8,977 bases of DNA from an uncultured Rickettsiales bacterium (GTDB lineage Bacteria; Pseudomonadota; Alphaproteobacteria; Rickettsiales; UBA1997): the NCBI GenBank assembly GCA_937927795.1, contig CALBSF010000265.1:1-8977 (forward strand), in the 5' to 3' direction. Numbering within the stretch: the stretch's first letter is position 1; each line of letters starts with the position of its first letter. The notes under the pieces are model-generated. The model made no database searches. It had not been told where the DNA came from and was given only the letters and a program-made list of their open reading frames with translations. The position numbers and the translations under genes are program-made. This document shows positions 1 to 7,817 of this stretch, one piece after another.

Positions 1-35
1 AGTTGTTTTTAGCAATGCCTCTATAATCCTTGAGA

Positions 36-515
36 TTACTTAGTTAAACTTGGTAGAAGTTTAACCATTGAAGTTTGCTTACTTCTAAACTTTTGTAGTT
101 TTTTAGCAAGATCTTCATCATAGATGGCTAGAATTGCAATTGCAAGTAGTGCTGCATTTTTTGCTCCAGCTTCACCAATTGCAAGAGTTCCAACTGGAAT
201 TCCTGCTGGCATTTGAGCTATAGACAGCAATGAATCTAATCCTTTTAAAGCTTTACTTTCAACTGGAACACCAAGAACTGGAACATCAGTTAAAGCAGCC
301 GCCATTCCTGGCAAGTGCGCTGCGCCACCAGCACCAGCAATGATAATTTTTACACCGCGCTTCCTAGCTGATTCACAAAATTCATAAAGTCTTTTTGGAG
401 TTCGATGTGCAGAAATTATTTTAGTTTCATATTTTATTTTAAAGTCGTCAAAAATTTGACATGCATGCTGCATAGTTGAAAAATCTGATTGACTGCCCAT
501 TATTATTGAAATCAT
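36..515 (-). CDS. purE: N5-carboxyaminoimidazole ribonucleotide mutase (PurE, class I)
   Basis: PurE converts N5-carboxyaminoimidazole ribonucleotide (N5-CAIR) to CAIR in cytoplasmic de novo purine synthesis, normally after PurK. The protein has 159 residues, typical of stand-alone bacterial PurE. The family signatures are all present: the MGSQSD phosphate-binding loop (residues 6-11), SAHRTP (35-40) with the catalytic histidine at 37, the glycine-rich GAGGAAHLPGM (61-71), and QMPAGIPVGTLAIG (101-114). The ATG at 515 is chosen because it leaves a normal short lead before MGSQSD; the next ATG (500) falls inside that motif. It follows the giant gene by 23 bases with no promoter or good Shine-Dalgarno visible, so it is probably co-transcribed. 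A purK gene would be expected downstream. Only 35 bases remain there, and they show no certain gene. The identification is secure from motifs alone. Confidence 0.97.
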   Translation of the reverse strand: MISIIMGSQSDFSTMQHACQIFDDFKIKYETKIISAHRTPKRLYEFCESARKRGVKIIIAGAGGAAHLPGMAAALTDVPVLGVPVESKALKGLDSLLSIAQMPAGIPVGTLAIGEAGAKNAALLAIAILAIYDEDLAKKLQKFRSKQTSMVKLLPSLTK

Positions 516-538
516 GATTTGTTTTTAGTTGTTATATA

Positions 539-3500
539 TTAATTATCTCTAACATTGATTTGATATTGAATTGTCTGACCAGTAATGCTTTGAGCTGGAC
601 ATGTTGCAAGCCTGCCAAATCCAGCTTGATTTGTGGTTTGACTAGCTCCAGTCGCTCTTGAATTATAGTTACAAACAACCCCGTTATTTTCAGAAGCCCC
701 AATTTCTGCCCAACTATTATTAGTCCAATTATAAACATAAGATAAATTACATCTATTATTTAATTGACCTTCATTCCTACTTATTCTAACTGGGGTTAAC
801 CAAGCACCATCTCTACATTTATAGGATTTAGCATATTTATCGCAGCCACCCGCCTCATCTGAAAAAGTATTTGTAAGTTCAAATTCATCTGCAACTAAAG
901 CATTGGTATCGCCAATAACTGCAGGTCGATCAAAGTAAAGACCATTACCGCTACCCACATTATCAACATGCTCCGTACCATCGCCACTAAAAGCATTATT
1001 TAAAACACACCCCCTTCTACAATTATTAATATTATCTATAGTAGTAGACCATGTTCCATCAGCTTGACATCTGATACTAGGTAAGTTTAGTCTGTTTCCT
1101 TGGGCATCAAAACCAAGCGTGGCACCACCAGTCAAGCAAGTAATTGGTTGAGTGGCATTAACGTTGCTTTCTTCAACTGCCGTATCTTGCGTTCTAAACC
1201 TATCACCTCTTATTGTAGAAGCGGCGCATTTTTTTAATTCACAATCAACCTTATCACTCACCATCGCCCAGTAAACTTGATCGATATTTTTTGCACTATC
1301 TTTATAAGTGCATTTTCTTTGCGGCGCACTTCCTTGATCACGATTTGTTTTCCAATATCCAGCTATACAAGAACCCGTAACGATAGCAGAACTCTCACCT
1401 GCCGGCGTTGAATTTTCAAGACCCTTGTTAGTTCCGGTATTATAATAAGCAAAGCCTACCCTTCCTCCTGCTTGACCATCTGGATCTGCAGAGCCATGTG
1501 CTACGCAAACTGGCGCCGGATCTTCCCATCTGCCATCATCACCACAATGACGACGAATCACATAACAGCCATTATTGCGGCCTTCTCCTTCAAAATGATT
1601 AGCAGAAACTTCCCCACAATTACTAATATAAGCATCTTCTCCAAAATTAGTGCTTGCCCAATTTAAGATAATTTCTGTTGAAGTAGCTTCAGATGAAATT
1701 TTATGTTTAGTTCTTCCAACTCCAAATCTTGGATCTCCGTATCTAAAAGAATCAGCTGTGATTGGATCATTTTTCTTAGAATCTGGCGGACTAAACCCTG
1801 GACATTTATTAATACAGCTAGATGAAGGCTCTTCCCACTTATTCACCCCGTTAACTAAATTACCAGTTAATACTACCGATTTACAAACTCTTTCTGGGAA
1901 TTTTACTGCTCTAGTATCTTGGGTAACATCCATCGGTATATTACGATGAGCAGAATCTAGTGGATCCGCATCTGATCTATATGTTCCTAAAGATGCTAAT
2001 GTGAAATATTGACCATATTTGTCTTTTAAAGGCGGATAAGGATAACGCTTATAGCTAATACCATCTTTTATGACACATCCACCCGCGCCAAGAGTAGTAT
2101 TCATAGAACCATCAAGTTCTCCATTAGTAGGAACATTATTTTGAGCATTCCAATAAGCAAATCCATTACTAGCATCTGCAGCCAAGCTAAGATCCGAAAC
2201 CTCTTTACATCTGGTTACGCAGCGATTATCTAGATTTCTCCAATTACCTAAGTGATCACATTCTAAAGTTGGAGGAGAATTTTCACCAACTTGGAAAAAA
2301 CCAAGCGCTTCATTACACTCCCCAGTTTGAACTGATTCAGGATTTCTTTGAGCTATGGTAGCGCTTCTTGAAGCCTCTATGGCCTTAAATGTTGCACCAC
2401 CAACCGCATTCCATTTTTGCCAATCACTAGGATTTTGTGGATTTTCTGGCGGCCTTATAGCCGGGCAAGAAATTCTAACGCATCTATTAGCAATTGTAGG
2501 CAAATAATTACCAATTTGATTACATTGACGAGCTGGGGTAAGCCCTCCTGAGTAACCAACAATAAAGCCATCTCTATCTTTCAATATTTCCACTGGATGA
2601 TTTTCATCTTCTGCTTTTCTAAAACCAGTTATACAACCAGTGGCAGAAACATTTTCTAAAGAATCTGTGGTTTTGGTAAATAAAGGCCAAGTTGCATAAC
2701 CATTAGCTAAACCAACATTTTCACCAACTTCTCCTGAACTATAAAATCCTTGATAAACCCCGTTGCTATCAGGACCCGCCGTAGTGATGGCATTACAAGA
2801 ATATCTAATACATTGATTTCTAACATTTTCTTCCCAAACGGCATTGCCACTACTATCGTAAACACAGCTCATTTGTGGATTAACGGTTTGAGAAACTTTT
2901 TTCCAATAACCTTTACAATCTCCAATTGCATTAGTTGTTCCTACCAACACAGCAGGAAACTCGGCATGTCCTTTTAATGCAATTGTTGGATTACTCGCAC
3001 TTCCAAAACTTCTATATTTATGAGATAAATGAACTCCAGCTGAGTTTTCATAATTAGTGCTTCCATCAAGATTTGGCTGTTTATTTAATGAATGCAAAAC
3101 ATAATCTGAATCATCATTTGCTCCAGGCGTAAGATTATATCTAATTGCTGGACATAATTGCGGCTGCGGCATATCAATACATAGACCAGCTTCTCTGTAG
3201 GTTTGCGCCCTCACCTCTTGACCAACATTGCTATAATCTAGATCTGTTAAATCAGGATCCGGTTCTTCACAAAGACAGTTTGGAGCCTTACCACCAGAAT
3301 CACAATTTGTTGCCGGATTTCCATCCGTTAGATAAGGACTCATTGCACTTACAACACATTTACCTTTATTAGAACCAACTCTGGCAAAGGCTACGATATT
3401 TTTAATTTTACTTTCAAAACCTTTAGCAATACATATTTCATTAAACCAACCATATAATCTTGCATTTACAGCACTTTGACTAGGATTTTGATCTAAAAGA

Positions 3501-6469
3501 CTAGCCGACGCATCATTAATTCCACGCTTAGCATTGCATGATAAAAGCAGATTGGTGCAGTATCGACGATATTGTTCAAAGGCTATAGTTGATTGCCCAC
3601 TATTTCTTGCATTTTGATAATTAACTTCATTTTGCACACATTCAACATTTAATTCGCTGCATTTTTCTCTTTTTGAGCAGATTTTATAACCCTCAACATC
3701 ACTCTTACAAACTAAATTATCAGCATCTGGGTTTTGAAATTCCAATGAGTTAGTGCAATTAGCGCCAGAGCAATATCTTAAAGAAAGCTTGGAATTATTA
3801 ATTTGATTTGAAATTGCCACCCTAGATATAGCAACTGTTTTTAAATCAAGAAGCGGATTTATGAATTTTGCCTTAGAATTGTCAATATCAGGAAAGGCTC
3901 TTCTTACGCATCCCCTTCTTGCAGGAGTAATTGGATTTCCACTGGAATTATTGATTCTTTCATATAAACAAAAAATTGGCGCACCTGATTCATTAAATTC
4001 TTTTTTAACGAACACATTGACCTTATATTCTAGACCTTTTATTCCAGAATCCATCAAAGCGCTTGCAAGTGGATCTGGCGCCGGATTAGAGCTTTCATTA
4101 CCAGTTAATCCAAGACCAAGACTCAGGATTTGAGATTTAAGTCCAAATTTTACCTCTATTTCTGGATAATTAAAGTCAGTTACCCCAAGCCCGCCATCAG
4201 CGCCATAAACACGCGACCCTCCCCTTTTTGATCTAACATTGTCAATAAAAATTGGTGGAGTAAATAATGTTGTGGCATTATTAGCAGTTCCAACATTTGG
4301 AAAAATTGGCGGAGAAATTCTTAAAGGAGCTTTTATACAATTTTGGGCCGCAAAAAATCTGCCATCACGATCAATATATCCATCAAGATTTGGCTGATTA
4401 TCTTGAATATAAGGAATATGTAAGTTAACTCGCCACTTATCAGCCAAACCCTTATCATCATGACTATCTTTGCCACCCACGCAAGAAGCATTATCAGAGC
4501 TTATTTGTCCAGAAAGACAGGTATATTTAGTGCCGCCGCCTGGTAGCGGATCAGATATTCTTTCAGAGCCATTTAAAAAATTTCTTTTATAAGCTAATTG
4601 TCCTTTAACATCTAAGAATGTACAGATTTTATTATCATATTTAACCGCCCTAACTCTAAGATAAGAATCCACTGAAGCGCCGCCGCCTAACCTTGCCATG
4701 CAATCCTTATCTGGATTGCCATTAAATACGTCACTTTTCATCATGCAATCTTGTGGACTTGAATCTTTTACTGTTAAAGTTCTACAAACATCAAAACCAC
4801 ATTGTTGACTACTACATAAACTCATTCCACAACTAACCGCACATTGCCTTCTGCCGCAAGATTCAGAACCACCATCCCAAGGATGAAGAGTATTAACATA
4901 TCTAACACAAACTGTTACTTGATGAATTGCATCTCCTTCAGTAAAATTAGTTACAACATAGCCTTTATGATAAGCAACATCATCACTAACCTTAGAATAA
5001 AAATTACCATGAGTTCCACAAAGATAACCATATCCAAGGCCTTGGTCTCCAATTTTATTAACCCCACACATTCCTGGCGACCTAGTGTGATCAGGAAGAT
5101 TTAATGAGTGAGCCCATCCAAACACAACAGTGTTAGTTCCCCATTTATGTAAAAAATCCCATTTATCATAACAAAGATCAGAACTGAAGTTTCTTAAAAT
5201 GCCCGAATCATCATCACCTTCATCATTATCACTCCATTTGGTTGCCTTGCCTTCAAATGGTTTTGGACGATAAAACCAAGCATCAGTAACATCTTGCGCC
5301 GTTCCTATGGTTCCATCTTCATTTTCAACCGAAGACATACAAGCATTTCTTCTGGCAATTCCTCTCGCTCTTTCAGAATCAGAAATGACACCATTGCCAT
5401 TTTCATCGTCACTAGTGCGATTACAATCAAGAGTTGCCTTACAAAACCCATCAGAGTCACAATTTGAGCCCCCGCCAGAAAGATCGCAAACAATATTTGG
5501 AGTAGTTGGATTATCACTATTTTGAGGCTCGCAGCGATATTGCGAAATTAATATTGGCTTACAAGAAATTGGATTGCAGTAATATGGATTATTTAAATCC
5601 TCACCTGAATTAACTCTCTGTCTATATTCCGCAACATAAGAAGCTGATCTTGATTCAATGTAATTTGTAATTTCATCAACTCCACAACTTGGAGCGGTTG
5701 ACCTGCAATTATGCCTAACGCATATTGGATTTACCGCCCTAATTCTATTACCATTTCCAACATATCTTAGTTTTTCCTGCGAAAATTCATAACATTTTAA
5801 ATTATCACCTTCGCAATATTTTTTAGGTCTTGCCGCATTTGGAGAGTCTGGATCGTAATTGGCTGGAGGAGTAAAATCAAATTTATTAGCACTAAGCTCA
5901 TCGGTGGTTAGTAACTTGCAAGATAAATTAGTGCAATTAGAAGGCGTTGGATCAACTCCATCTGGCAATTGATGACATCTTCTAGCAACGCAATTACTGC
6001 CTTCAGCTAAAGTTTGGGTAAATCCATTTTCCGGGCTATCGCAAAACCTAACGCAATGCTGATTGAAAATAGCGTAATCAACGCCTCTAACTAAGGCTGG
6101 GCTAGCGCTTCCATTTGGATTAACAAAAGAAGGATCGCTACATTCTTTTACGCAATTTTTTCCCGCCCAAACACTAGAGCCATTTCTATTAAGCTCGGTG
6201 CAAAGGGGTAAATCAACTAAATCTGCGCAATTTACTCGGTGATTTGGTGTTACCGAAGATGCTAGAGTTGGGCAACGAGGCAGTCCAAAAAAAGAACAGT
6301 TTACTCCAGGATTTGCTGCATTTCCAAGGCTAGCACAATCATCCGTAAGCGCAGACATGGTTTTTGGCGAGTAAAAAATCACCAAAAAAGTTAAAAATAA
6401 AGCAACAACAACGGTTGAGATCTTGGCAGTTTTTAACAGACTATCGCTTTGTAGAATCCTGTAAATCAT
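539..6469 (-). CDS. Giant cysteine-rich exported modular protein, function unknown
   Basis: I do not recognise a named family. From the ATG at 6469 the protein has 1976 residues; a TTG one codon upstream (6472) would add one. Residue numbers in this annotation count from that TTG. After a basic start, a hydrophobic segment (about 20-35) and a possible signal-peptidase site after Ser-Ala (40-41) indicate export. No other clear membrane span is visible. About 90 cysteines (near 4.7%) suggest an oxidising location with many disulfides. In order I see short modules joined by C-V-x-x-C hinges (46 to about 260), an EF-hand-like loop (356-367), an acidic stretch (414-424), a six-cysteine cluster (539-563), a cysteine-poor middle (about 660-940), a further cysteine-rich stretch (about 940-1120), and eight sushi-like units (about 1145-1908). 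The gene starts inside murD, overlapping it by 29 bases, and purE follows closely. It may be an adhesin, an envelope scaffold or a host-contact protein, but all three are guesses. Confidence 0.9.
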   Translation of the reverse strand: MIYRILQSDSLLKTAKISTVVVALFLTFLVIFYSPKTMSALTDDCASLGNAANPGVNCSFFGLPRCPTLASSVTPNHRVNCADLVDLPLCTELNRNGSSVWAGKNCVKECSDPSFVNPNGSASPALVRGVDYAIFNQHCVRFCDSPENGFTQTLAEGSNCVARRCHQLPDGVDPTPSNCTNLSCKLLTTDELSANKFDFTPPANYDPDSPNAARPKKYCEGDNLKCYEFSQEKLRYVGNGNRIRAVNPICVRHNCRSTAPSCGVDEITNYIESRSASYVAEYRQRVNSGEDLNNPYYCNPISCKPILISQYRCEPQNSDNPTTPNIVCDLSGGGSNCDSDGFCKATLDCNRTSDDENGNGVISDSERARGIARRNACMSSVENEDGTIGTAQDVTDAWFYRPKPFEGKATKWSDNDEGDDDSGILRNFSSDLCYDKWDFLHKWGTNTVVFGWAHSLNLPDHTRSPGMCGVNKIGDQGLGYGYLCGTHGNFYSKVSDDVAYHKGYVVTNFTEGDAIHQVTVCVRYVNTLHPWDGGSESCGRRQCAVSCGMSLCSSQQCGFDVCRTLTVKDSSPQDCMMKSDVFNGNPDKDCMARLGGGASVDSYLRVRAVKYDNKICTFLDVKGQLAYKRNFLNGSERISDPLPGGGTKYTCLSGQISSDNASCVGGKDSHDDKGLADKWRVNLHIPYIQDNQPNLDGYIDRDGRFFAAQNCIKAPLRISPPIFPNVGTANNATTLFTPPIFIDNVRSKRGGSRVYGADGGLGVTDFNYPEIEVKFGLKSQILSLGLGLTGNESSNPAPDPLASALMDSGIKGLEYKVNVFVKKEFNESGAPIFCLYERINNSSGNPITPARRGCVRRAFPDIDNSKAKFINPLLDLKTVAISRVAISNQINNSKLSLRYCSGANCTNSLEFQNPDADNLVCKSDVEGYKICSKREKCSELNVECVQNEVNYQNARNSGQSTIAFEQYRRYCTNLLLSCNAKRGINDASASLLDQNPSQSAVNARLYGWFNEICIAKGFESKIKNIVAFARVGSNKGKCVVSAMSPYLTDGNPATNCDSGGKAPNCLCEEPDPDLTDLDYSNVGQEVRAQTYREAGLCIDMPQPQLCPAIRYNLTPGANDDSDYVLHSLNKQPNLDGSTNYENSAGVHLSHKYRSFGSASNPTIALKGHAEFPAVLVGTTNAIGDCKGYWKKVSQTVNPQMSCVYDSSGNAVWEENVRNQCIRYSCNAITTAGPDSNGVYQGFYSSGEVGENVGLANGYATWPLFTKTTDSLENVSATGCITGFRKAEDENHPVEILKDRDGFIVGYSGGLTPARQCNQIGNYLPTIANRCVRISCPAIRPPENPQNPSDWQKWNAVGGATFKAIEASRSATIAQRNPESVQTGECNEALGFFQVGENSPPTLECDHLGNWRNLDNRCVTRCKEVSDLSLAADASNGFAYWNAQNNVPTNGELDGSMNTTLGAGGCVIKDGISYKRYPYPPLKDKYGQYFTLASLGTYRSDADPLDSAHRNIPMDVTQDTRAVKFPERVCKSVVLTGNLVNGVNKWEEPSSSCINKCPGFSPPDSKKNDPITADSFRYGDPRFGVGRTKHKISSEATSTEIILNWASTNFGEDAYISNCGEVSANHFEGEGRNNGCYVIRRHCGDDGRWEDPAPVCVAHGSADPDGQAGGRVGFAYYNTGTNKGLENSTPAGESSAIVTGSCIAGYWKTNRDQGSAPQRKCTYKDSAKNIDQVYWAMVSDKVDCELKKCAASTIRGDRFRTQDTAVEESNVNATQPITCLTGGATLGFDAQGNRLNLPSIRCQADGTWSTTIDNINNCRRGCVLNNAFSGDGTEHVDNVGSGNGLYFDRPAVIGDTNALVADEFELTNTFSDEAGGCDKYAKSYKCRDGAWLTPVRISRNEGQLNNRCNLSYVYNWTNNSWAEIGASENNGVVCNYNSRATGASQTTNQAGFGRLATCPAQSITGQTIQYQINVRDN
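749..3040 (-). repeat. Array of about eight sushi/CCP-like modules in the giant protein
   Basis: Residues about 1145-1908 repeat one pattern: a hinge cysteine, often a short Gly/aromatic strand (such as NGYATW, NGFAYW, VGFAYY), a cysteine often in the form G-x-C-x-x-G-[YF], a cysteine before a Gly-(x)-Trp, and a closing cysteine followed by C-x(3,4)-C into the next unit. Closing cysteines fall at 1221, 1331, 1418, 1553, 1656, 1744, 1818 and 1908, so units run 74-135 residues. This order (C, C-x-x-G-Y, C-x-x-G-x-W, C) matches sushi/complement-control domains. The units have diverged at DNA level, so this is an old domain array rather than a recent tandem duplication. Unit 4 carries a long insert, unit 6 lacks the hinge cysteine, and unit 2 has Tyr in place of the Trp. 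Confidence 0.6.
4784..4858 (-). other. Six-cysteine cluster of the giant protein
   Basis: Residues 539-563 hold six cysteines in 25 residues (539, 544, 548, 553, 558, 563). The near-regular spacing is C-x4-C-x3-C-x4-C-x4-C-x4-C, and the stretch is otherwise rich in Gly, Ser and Gln. It is the densest cysteine cluster in the protein and differs from the four-cysteine modules further on. In an exported protein it could be a disulfide knot or a metal site. Nothing here distinguishes the two. Confidence 0.7.
5372..5407 (-). other. EF-hand-type calcium-binding loop in the giant protein
   Basis: Residues 356-367 read DENGNGVISDSE. This fits the 12-residue EF-hand loop: D at 1, N at 3, N at 5, G at 6, I at 8, S at 9 and E at 12. 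The loop sits between two cysteines (the one in DCNR before it, NACM after it), as in some secreted calcium-stabilised modules. Only one such loop is evident, so it may resemble a single extracellular calcium loop more than a paired EF-hand domain. Calcium binding is inferred. Confidence 0.65.
6368..6415 (-). other. Hydrophobic export/anchor segment of the giant protein
   Basis: Residues 20-35 of the giant protein form a continuous hydrophobic stretch (core VVVALFLTFLVIF). Lysines and an arginine precede it, and the short tail PKTMSA follows before the first cysteine-bearing segment. This is the layout of a Sec signal peptide or signal anchor. The methionine at -3 of the best cleavage site is less usual than alanine, so whether it is cleaved is uncertain. 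Confidence 0.75.
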
Positions 6470-7817
6470 CAACTAGCTTGCAAAAATAATCGCCCCTTTC
6501 TTCAAAATTCTTCCATTGATCAAAAGAGGCGCACGCCGGCGATAATAAAATATTTTTTTGAGATAAGCTATTATTTTTTGCATCAAAAACCGACTTTTCG
6601 AAGGCATTTTGTAAATTATCACATTTTTCAAAAAAAACCCCACTCTCAGCTAGTGTTTTTGCAAATTCTTCGCTTGCATCGCCAATTAGATAAGCTTTTG
6701 TAATTTTATTAAAATATGGTTTTAAACTTGATATTCCACCGTCTTTTGCTTTTCCACCTAAAATCCAAAAAATATTATCATATGATTTTAAAGCATTTTG
6801 CGTTGACTGCGCATTAGTCGCCTTGCTGTCATTGATGAATTTTATATTGTCAATCTGCCCAACCAGCTGCAGGCGATGCTTAAGCCCAGGAAATTTTTTT
6901 ATCGATTCAATAATTTTCTCTTCCCCCGCTCGAAGCTTTAAATAAGCAATTGCAAAAGCAAAAGCCATATTTTGATCATTATGATTTCCCTTTAAAAAAT
7001 CAGATTTCAATTCTAATTTTGAACCAATACCACCAATATCGTTAAATAAAATTCCATCAATTAAAGCAACACCGCCTTTTTGTATTTTAAGAGTTGAAAT
7101 TGGAATTAATTTCGCTTTAAAGCTGTGATCATTTTGCAAATCTTGAAAAACTTTATGAGAATTGTGGTTATCAACATCAATTAAAGCAAAATCATTTTCA
7201 TTTTGGTTTCTAAAAATTCTCTTTTTTGCTTTGATATAACCTTCTAAAGATCCGTGTCTGTCAATATGATCTGGCGTTATATTTAAAAGAGCGGTGATGT
7301 GAAAATGACTTTGTGATAATAAATCTAATTGATAAGAAGAAGTTTCAAAAACATGGGTTTTATTATCACTTTCCATTAATTCAAAACATGGAATTCCAAT
7401 GTTTCCACCAACATCCGCATCAATTCCAAGCTCTTTTAAAATAAACCCTGTAAGCGCTGTAGTGGTTGATTTTCCATTAGTTCCGGTAATTGCAATAAAT
7501 TCATTTTGTGATTTTTCTTGATAAAAAATCTCCAAATCACAAGCTAATTTTGCTCCAGTTTTTTTAACTATTTCTAAAATTTTATGTGGATTTGGAAAAT
7601 AAAGTGGAATGCCTGGAGAAAAGCTAATTACTGTATCGCCATCAAAATTAATTTCCTGCGGTTTAAGAAATTTTACTTGCGGTAAATTTAATTTATTTTT
7701 TGCATCTAAAATCGACTTTTCATTATCATCAGTTGCAATAACTTCATGATTTTTTGCTAAAAATTTTATCGCTGAAATTCCTGAAATTCCAAGCCCATAA
7801 ACTACATATTTTACCAT
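6441..7817 (-). CDS. murD: UDP-N-acetylmuramoyl-L-alanine--D-glutamate ligase (MurD)
   Basis: MurD adds D-glutamate to UDP-MurNAc-L-Ala with ATP in the cytoplasmic stage of peptidoglycan synthesis. At 458 residues it is close to the usual 440-460. The N-terminal domain opens with a nucleotide-binding-like GLGISG (8-13). The ATP loop GTNGKST is at 112-118, ETSSYQL at 158-164, and LNITPDHIDRHGS at 178-190. The lysine that is carbamylated in known MurD enzymes is probably Lys198. GNHNDQN (277-283), His314-Arg315 and NDSKATN (329-335) follow, and the C-terminal LLSPACASFDQWKNFEERG is clearly MurD. The ATG at 7817 overlaps the rpe stop in ATGGTAA, which suggests translational coupling. The 3' end overlaps the start of the giant gene. 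No key residue appears to be missing. The gene indicates that peptidoglycan synthesis is retained. The sampled lines are very AT-rich, with many Lys, Ile and Asn codons. Confidence 0.97.
   Translation of the reverse strand: MVKYVVYGLGISGISAIKFLAKNHEVIATDDNEKSILDAKNKLNLPQVKFLKPQEINFDGDTVISFSPGIPLYFPNPHKILEIVKKTGAKLACDLEIFYQEKSQNEFIAITGTNGKSTTTALTGFILKELGIDADVGGNIGIPCFELMESDNKTHVFETSSYQLDLLSQSHFHITALLNITPDHIDRHGSLEGYIKAKKRIFRNQNENDFALIDVDNHNSHKVFQDLQNDHSFKAKLIPISTLKIQKGGVALIDGILFNDIGGIGSKLELKSDFLKGNHNDQNMAFAFAIAYLKLRAGEEKIIESIKKFPGLKHRLQLVGQIDNIKFINDSKATNAQSTQNALKSYDNIFWILGGKAKDGGISSLKPYFNKITKAYLIGDASEEFAKTLAESGVFFEKCDNLQNAFEKSVFDAKNNSLSQKNILLSPACASFDQWKNFEERGDYFCKLVDDLQDSTKR

Noticed and set aside
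532..738. Minus-strand 68-codon frame at the end of the giant gene (and a similar 70-codon frame at 5305-5517)
   Set aside because: It overlaps the giant gene in another frame on the same strand, with no independent evidence. The giant frame keeps its cysteine pattern through this region.
1650..1949. Plus-strand open frame of 99 codons opposite the giant gene (others at 3861-4133, 4844-5104, 5307-5525 and 2750-2977)
   Set aside because: These are antisense to a continuous, well-structured coding frame. They have no recognisable motif and no ribosome site, and their composition follows from the opposite strand.
5201..5236. Acidic run near residues 414-424 of the giant protein as a second EF-hand loop
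   Set aside because: No register places Asp at 1, 3 and 5, Gly at 6 and an acid at 12. It is only an acidic stretch.
539..6469. VirB6/TrbL-like or TraN-like type IV secretion protein
   Set aside because: VirB6-like proteins have several membrane spans and this protein has one. TraN is cysteine-rich but much shorter, and no conjugation genes are nearby. The resemblance is limited to cysteine content.
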